From Bacteroidales bacterium (GTDB lineage Bacteria > Bacteroidota > Bacteroidia > Bacteroidales > Bacteroidaceae), in NCBI GenBank assembly GCA_004555245.1, contig SFIS01000036.1, forward strand, positions 1 through 36,151: a stretch of DNA of 36,151 nucleotides, written 5' to 3'. The position numbers were made by a program, and so were the translations under genes. This document shows positions 31,403 to 36,151 of this stretch, one piece after another. The stretch's first letter is position 1; every line of letters starts with the position of its first letter. The notes beneath the pieces are model-generated. The model had not been told where the DNA came from and did no database searches. It saw only the letters and a list, made by a program, of their open reading frames with translations.

Positions 31403-34120
31403 ATGAAATTCAAATTAGAGAATCCACAGCATCAGATAACAGCCATACGAAGTGTGGTGGAGGTCTTCCGTGGCATGGAAAGGAATACTTATGACAATGC
31501 CCATCATGAGGACATTCACTCAAACGTATGCTCACTCTCTCCTCAGGAACTTGCAGAGAATATGCAAAGGGTTGTTGAGGAGAATGGTGTGCCATCTGGA
31601 CAATCTTGCTTGATGCAGGGCAATGATGCGTGCATAGAGATGGAGACAGGTACGGGCAAAACACTTACCTATATCCAGACAGCATACGAACTGAACAGAG
31701 AGTACGGACTGACAAAATTCATCGTCCTCGTACCTTCCATACCCATCCGTCAAGGAGTGATCGACACGATAGAGAACTTCAAGGAGCAGTTGGCTGATAA
31801 ATATGACATTATTCCTAATGCGTTTGTCTATGACAGCTCCAAATTGAGCTTGCTGAGAGACTTCATCGTCGATGACTCTCTCCAGATTATGGTCATGACC
31901 ATGGCTTCATTCAACTCAGAGGACAAGATACTCAATCAGGTGGAGCGAGAAGGCTTGTTCAACAACTTACCCTATCTCGATGCAATTGCACAGACACATC
32001 CTGTCATATTTATGGATGAGCCTCAGGAAGGAATGGACACGGAGAACTCGCAGAAATGGTTGGAAAAACTGAATCCTCTGTTCAAGTTCCGCTATTCCGC
32101 TACTCATGCGGTTAAGAAGAATGTGCTTTATCAACTGACACCCGCTGAAAGTTATCGCCTGGGCTTGGTCAAGAAGCTCGAAGTGCTTACTGTGGCAGAA
32201 AGCAACGACGAAGCTACATTGAAAATGGAGTTGAGCAGCGTGCAGGCCACCAATGCAGCCCAGCCCAAGGTGAAACTTAAACTGTGGAAACTGAAGAAAA
32301 CAGATGGCAAGTTTGAGTTCAAGGATTCCGCATTCTTGAAAAAGGATGACAACCTTGCAGACAAGACAGGCAATGAATCATATCGTGACTTCACCATCAG
32401 CCGTATCTACAAGCAGATGTCTGACAAGAAGTGGCGTGTGGATTTCACCAACGGCACGACCATTACCGAGGGGGCTTCGTCTGCCAACAAGGAAGAGGTG
32501 TGGGGGCTGCAACTGGAATGGCTGATTCGTCGTCATTTTGAGAACCGCAACAGGCTACGTCCCCAAGGAATAAAGAATCTGTCGCTCATCTTCATAGACA
32601 GGGTAGCTAACTACATGAGCACAGAAAGGCCTATTGTCAAGATGCTTTTTGAAGAGAAATTCAAGCAGGTATATACCGAATTCAACTATGGACAGATGCC
32701 TACTGATGAAGAGGTTACATCTGTACAAGGATTCTACTTTGCAAAAACAACCAATGGAGAATTTACCGACAACGAGAATTCCTGTCGCTCCAACAAGGAT
32801 ATTTACGATGAGATTCTGCATAATAAGCAGCGACTCCTCTCTTTTGACAGCAAGATAGAGTTTATCTTCTCACATTCAGCCCTTGGTGTGGGATGGGACA
32901 ACCCGAATGTCTTTGGCATCGCTACACTCAACGAAAGCTATTCCGAGAACAAGAAACGACAGGAGATAGGCCGTGGATTGCGTATCTGTGTCAATCAGAA
33001 TGGTGAGCGCGTATATGACAGTGAAGACACTCCCGATGATGAAGTGCTGAACCAACTGACAGTTGTACCGAATGAAACCTACGAGACCTTCGCCCGCACC
33101 TATCAGAAAGAGAATGAGGATGCCTTTGGCAAACCAGGTCCCAAGCCTAAGCATACGCATAAGGGCAAGCACAAAAACCGTGTCACGTTCAAGGTGAAGG
33201 AGGACGAAACATTCATGAGCGTATTCCGTCGCTTTTGGAAGACAATAGCCCGTAAGACCACCTATCGTGTCCACATGGATGAAGATGCGTTGATTCAGAA
33301 AAGCATAGAAGCACTCAACGGCATCAACATCAGCCAGTATGTGGCAGAGGTTAGTAGCTATAGGGTCAGCGACATAACCAATGTAGGCGAGGCAAACTAC
33401 GAAGGCTCTGAAACCTACGAACTGCATGGGCATTTCAATCCACAGGATTTAGTGGAAGACCTAAGCGAGAAGACTGGACTCTGCTATATTTCTATCCTGC
33501 ACATCCTTTCCCGCATAGATACGAAGAATGAGTATCTGAAGAATCCTCCTGTCTTCATGGAACAAGCTGCCTTTAAGATTCGTCAGGTACAGCTCGACGA
33601 GTTGGTGCGTTGTGCGGAATATGAGCCTAATGGTAGTGAATATCCCTTCAATTTTGAGGACTTCACAAAGGATGGATGCGACAACTATGTTGATACTCCC
33701 AACCATGGTGTATGGGACAAGACACTATATGATAGTGGCTACGAAAGGACATTCGCAGAGGAGGCAGACAAACCTATGAATTCCGAAGTGATATGCTTCC
33801 TGAAGTTCCCAACGTGGTATAAGATAGATACTCCTATTGGCAGTTACGAGCCTGACTTCGGTGTAGTTCTTCATAAGAAACAACTATTGGGAGAACAACA
33901 GGACAAGGTGTATTATTTCGTGGTGGAGATTAAAGGAACGGAGGATATTGAAGACATCCGCGCCTTGACACCACACGAAAAGGCAAGAATCCTTTTTGCC
34001 ATCAAGCATTTCCGCTCTCTTGGCATTGAGGCCAGCTACAAAGCACCAATCAAAGAATACAGTTCATTCAAGGCGCAAGTCAACAATACAATAAATCAAG
34101 AAAACAATGGAAACATATAA
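31403..34120 (+). CDS. res: Type III restriction enzyme Res subunit (helicase-nuclease)
   Basis: The 905-residue protein combines a superfamily-2 helicase and a nuclease, as in Type III restriction subunits that translocate or slide along DNA with Mod and cut when two sites meet. Walker A is ETGTGKT (residues 81-87), the DEAD-like Walker B is DEPQ (205-208) followed by YSATH, and motif VI is QEIGRGLR (from residue 520). The C-terminal PD-(D/E)xK nuclease is intact, with PD at 817-818 and EIK at 842-844. The gene lies before mod and overlaps it by 14 bp, so translation is probably coupled. The usual Type III order is mod then res. Confidence 0.9.
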   Translation: MKFKLENPQHQITAIRSVVEVFRGMERNTYDNAHHEDIHSNVCSLSPQELAENMQRVVEENGVPSGQSCLMQGNDACIEMETGTGKTLTYIQTAYELNREYGLTKFIVLVPSIPIRQGVIDTIENFKEQLADKYDIIPNAFVYDSSKLSLLRDFIVDDSLQIMVMTMASFNSEDKILNQVEREGLFNNLPYLDAIAQTHPVIFMDEPQEGMDTENSQKWLEKLNPLFKFRYSATHAVKKNVLYQLTPAESYRLGLVKKLEVLTVAESNDEATLKMELSSVQATNAAQPKVKLKLWKLKKTDGKFEFKDSAFLKKDDNLADKTGNESYRDFTISRIYKQMSDKKWRVDFTNGTTITEGASSANKEEVWGLQLEWLIRRHFENRNRLRPQGIKNLSLIFIDRVANYMSTERPIVKMLFEEKFKQVYTEFNYGQMPTDEEVTSVQGFYFAKTTNGEFTDNENSCRSNKDIYDEILHNKQRLLSFDSKIEFIFSHSALGVGWDNPNVFGIATLNESYSENKKRQEIGRGLRICVNQNGERVYDSEDTPDDEVLNQLTVVPNETYETFARTYQKENEDAFGKPGPKPKHTHKGKHKNRVTFKVKEDETFMSVFRRFWKTIARKTTYRVHMDEDALIQKSIEALNGINISQYVAEVSSYRVSDITNVGEANYEGSETYELHGHFNPQDLVEDLSEKTGLCYISILHILSRIDTKNEYLKNPPVFMEQAAFKIRQVQLDELVRCAEYEPNGSEYPFNFEDFTKDGCDNYVDTPNHGVWDKTLYDSGYERTFAEEADKPMNSEVICFLKFPTWYKIDTPIGSYEPDFGVVLHKKQLLGEQQDKVYYFVVEIKGTEDIEDIRALTPHEKARILFAIKHFRSLGIEASYKAPIKEYSSFKAQVNNTINQENNGNI

Positions 34121-36002
34121 AGATCATATAACAATGTCGCCAGACCTCAATGAGGAGCGTCTGGAAACTCTTCGCAACCTTTTTCCTGACTGGTTTACTC
34201 AGGAAGGTCATCTGGATATCAACGAGGTGAAGAAAGCCGTCAATCCCGATAGTGTGGATGAGACCGAGCGCTATGAATTCCGCTGGTTTGGCAAGTCGAA
34301 GGCAAAGCGCAATGCCTTCACGCCGACACGTGCCACCCTTCACTATGATGAGGCTCGAAGTGTAAATGCCGACAAGACAGAGAATATCATCATCGAGGGA
34401 GAAAACCTCGAAGTGCTGAAAATACTATTGGCTGGATATAGAAATAAGGTGAAGTGTATCTATATTGACCCGCCGTATAATACGGGAGAGGATTTGGTTT
34501 ATAAAGATGATTTTACTGAAAACCGAGAAAAATACTGGGAAAGAACCGGTGCGATCGAAAATGGAATCTCTTTAGATTCAAATATGGAAAGTGATGGTCG
34601 TTTCCATAGCAATTGGCTTGACATTATATATCCACGCTTAATCGTTGCAAGAGCACTTCTTGCAGATGAAGGCGTTATATTTATTTCTCTTGATGATCAT
34701 GAAATACATCATCTTCGTAAACTTTGTGATGAAGTTTTTGGAGAAGAAAACTTTGTAGCCAATATTGTTTGGCAGAAAAGAACGTCTCCTGATGCTCGAT
34801 TAAATTTAGGTCCTGCCCACGACTATATACTTGTGTACTCAAAAGACAAAGAACTTCTTAAGCCAACTCTAAATAAGGTTGATTTGACAGAAGAGCGAAA
34901 GAACGAATATAAAAATCCAGATAATGACCCAAGAGGTGACTGGGCTTCTGTAGATTTAACGGGGCAAACAGGTCATGCAACAGAATCGCAGTATTATGAA
35001 ATAACAACTCCCTCTGGAATAAAGTATTTTCCACCAACTGGAAGATGCTGGGCCTTGGCTAAGAGTACTTTTGATGAACTTGTTGCTGATAACAGAATTT
35101 GGTTTGGTGCAGATGGTACTTCTCGTCCGAGAAAAAAGGTATTTTTATCTGAAGTTGATGGTATCAATGCATGGACATGGTGGACAAATAATGAAGTTGG
35201 CCATAATCAAGAAGCATCTAAAGAACTAAAGGATTTACTTGGCGCAGCAGATCTGTTCAGAAATCCTAAACCAACAAGATTGATAAAACAAATTCTCAGG
35301 ATTGCGACTAAATCAAATGATTTAGTATTAGACTTCTTTGCTGGCTCAGGAACAACTGGTCATGCGGTCATGAATCTCAATAACGAGGAACTCACAAACC
35401 GCAAGGTTATAATGGTTCAGATACCAGAAGTTACTAAAGAAGGTGAAAGTGCCCGCCGAGCTGGATATAAAACCATCAGCGAGATAACCATAGCCCGCAA
35501 CAAAGCTGTAACGGAAAAGATTAAGAAATCGTATGAGGGTAAACTGATTACTCCCGAAGACCAGCAGCAATTGGACCAGTTGGGCTTCAAGGTCTTCACT
35601 CTCAGCAAGTCGTCCTTCCCAAGAGTTGACTTCGCTCCAGATCCTACAAAGACAGAAGAGGAGAATCTTGAATTGTTCAACAAGTACATTGCAGAGAAAG
35701 AGCGACAATTAACCCTTTCATTCAACAACGATGAATTGATAACTGAGATACTCATTAAGAGAGGCTTTATGCTGACCTATAAGTTGGAGCGTCAGGCAAG
35801 TTTTACAGCCAATGAGGTATATCTTGCCACAGACGGAATAAAGACCGCATACATCTGTGTGGATAACATCCTTGCGGATGCCACCGTAGATTACTTTATG
35901 GAGCATACCGAAACAAAGTTCATCTGCATAGAGCGCGCCCTCGATTCCACCAAGAAGTTTAACCTCAAAAAGAAGATGTGTGACAAGTTTTACGCTTTCT
36001 GA
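34107..36002 (+). CDS. mod: Type III DNA methyltransferase Mod (N6-adenine)
   Basis: The 631-residue methyltransferase recognises the target site for both modification and restriction. The catalytic motif IV DPPY (121-124) precedes the AdoMet-binding motif I FAGSGTT (411-417), the beta-class order of N6-adenine enzymes, and the target-recognition domain lies between them. The 5' part (to about 34430) and 3' part (from about 35360) have codon and base use like res, while the intervening 900 bp is clearly more AT-rich, as if the recognition domain was replaced by recombination within the conserved motifs. The reading frame is intact and of normal length. It overlaps the end of res by 14 bp. The methylated sequence cannot be told from this. 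Confidence 0.92.
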   Translation: METYKDHITMSPDLNEERLETLRNLFPDWFTQEGHLDINEVKKAVNPDSVDETERYEFRWFGKSKAKRNAFTPTRATLHYDEARSVNADKTENIIIEGENLEVLKILLAGYRNKVKCIYIDPPYNTGEDLVYKDDFTENREKYWERTGAIENGISLDSNMESDGRFHSNWLDIIYPRLIVARALLADEGVIFISLDDHEIHHLRKLCDEVFGEENFVANIVWQKRTSPDARLNLGPAHDYILVYSKDKELLKPTLNKVDLTEERKNEYKNPDNDPRGDWASVDLTGQTGHATESQYYEITTPSGIKYFPPTGRCWALAKSTFDELVADNRIWFGADGTSRPRKKVFLSEVDGINAWTWWTNNEVGHNQEASKELKDLLGAADLFRNPKPTRLIKQILRIATKSNDLVLDFFAGSGTTGHAVMNLNNEELTNRKVIMVQIPEVTKEGESARRAGYKTISEITIARNKAVTEKIKKSYEGKLITPEDQQQLDQLGFKVFTLSKSSFPRVDFAPDPTKTEEENLELFNKYIAEKERQLTLSFNNDELITEILIKRGFMLTYKLERQASFTANEVYLATDGIKTAYICVDNILADATVDYFMEHTETKFICIERALDSTKKFNLKKKMCDKFYAF

Positions 36003-36151
36003 TTATGAAATAATGCAAAATATATAGAATATAAAAATGAACATGGAATATAAAACCTAAAATCCGCAACTATCATCCAATACACGATTAAGGGTAGATT
36101 TATGAGTCGTTAGTAGCAGCTTTCAGTAAAAAGCAACAGCACAACATCAAT
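36003..36151. other. AT-rich sequence after mod
   Basis: The last 149 bp contain no recognisable gene, terminator or promoter; the window ends in AT-rich DNA. Confidence 0.5.

Overview
The window looks like a chromosome segment of a Bacteroidales bacterium, probably Prevotella-like. Three things point there. Nearly every convincing promoter has the Bacteroidetes -7 element TAnnTTTG, often with a TTTG/TTG element about 20 bp upstream. The arginine cluster carries a transcarbamylase of the N-succinylornithine type known from Bacteroides fragilis. The gene content (folP-cdaA, TPR-like hybrid sensor kinases, SusD-less lipoprotein/OmpA pair) also fits. The genus call is an inference.

Layout. 1-769 is non-coding and full of direct and inverted repeats; it ends in three palindromes spaced exactly 33 bp apart that precede an AAA ATPase gene (770-1966). 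Convergent to it is a 1177-residue sensor kinase made of two tandem sensor-kinase units, the first with a Tyr in place of the phospho-accepting His (2117-5650, minus). A small His/Cys-rich secreted protein follows (6007-6360). The core of the window (6718-16197, plus) is an arginine/proline block: argR, a GNAT acyltransferase, argG, two identical tRNA-Pro(GGG) genes, a long hairpin, argC, argD, proC, proB, proA and the N-succinylornithine carbamoyltransferase gene. Then come, on the minus strand, an OmpA-like protein and, upstream of it, a 1178-residue lipoprotein built of 109-residue repeats without a single indel (17684-21220). A secreted S9 peptidase and murF (minus) diverge from folP, the diadenylate cyclase gene and a PBP4-type D,D-carboxypeptidase gene (plus). 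trpS and tRNA-Pro(CGG) lie on the minus strand. About 1 kb of largely non-coding DNA with a four-copy 22-bp array leads into a Type III-like restriction-modification operon (31054-36002), with res before mod.

How the genes work together. Glutamate feeds two linked routes here. ProB, ProA and ProC make proline. ArgC, ArgD, the transcarbamylase and ArgG make arginine through N-acylated (probably N-succinylated) intermediates under ArgR control; the GNAT gene is the natural candidate for the first acylation step. argB, the deacylase and argH are not in the window. murF, the PBP4-type enzyme and the c-di-AMP cyclase form a cell-wall and osmotic-homeostasis neighbourhood. The restriction-modification operon is the clearest accessory module; the central part of its mod gene differs in base composition from both flanks, as expected for an exchanged target-recognition domain.

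The strongest candidates for something undescribed are the 109-residue-repeat lipoprotein with its OmpA partner, the double sensor kinase with a pseudo-HisKA domain, and the phased palindrome and 22-bp arrays.
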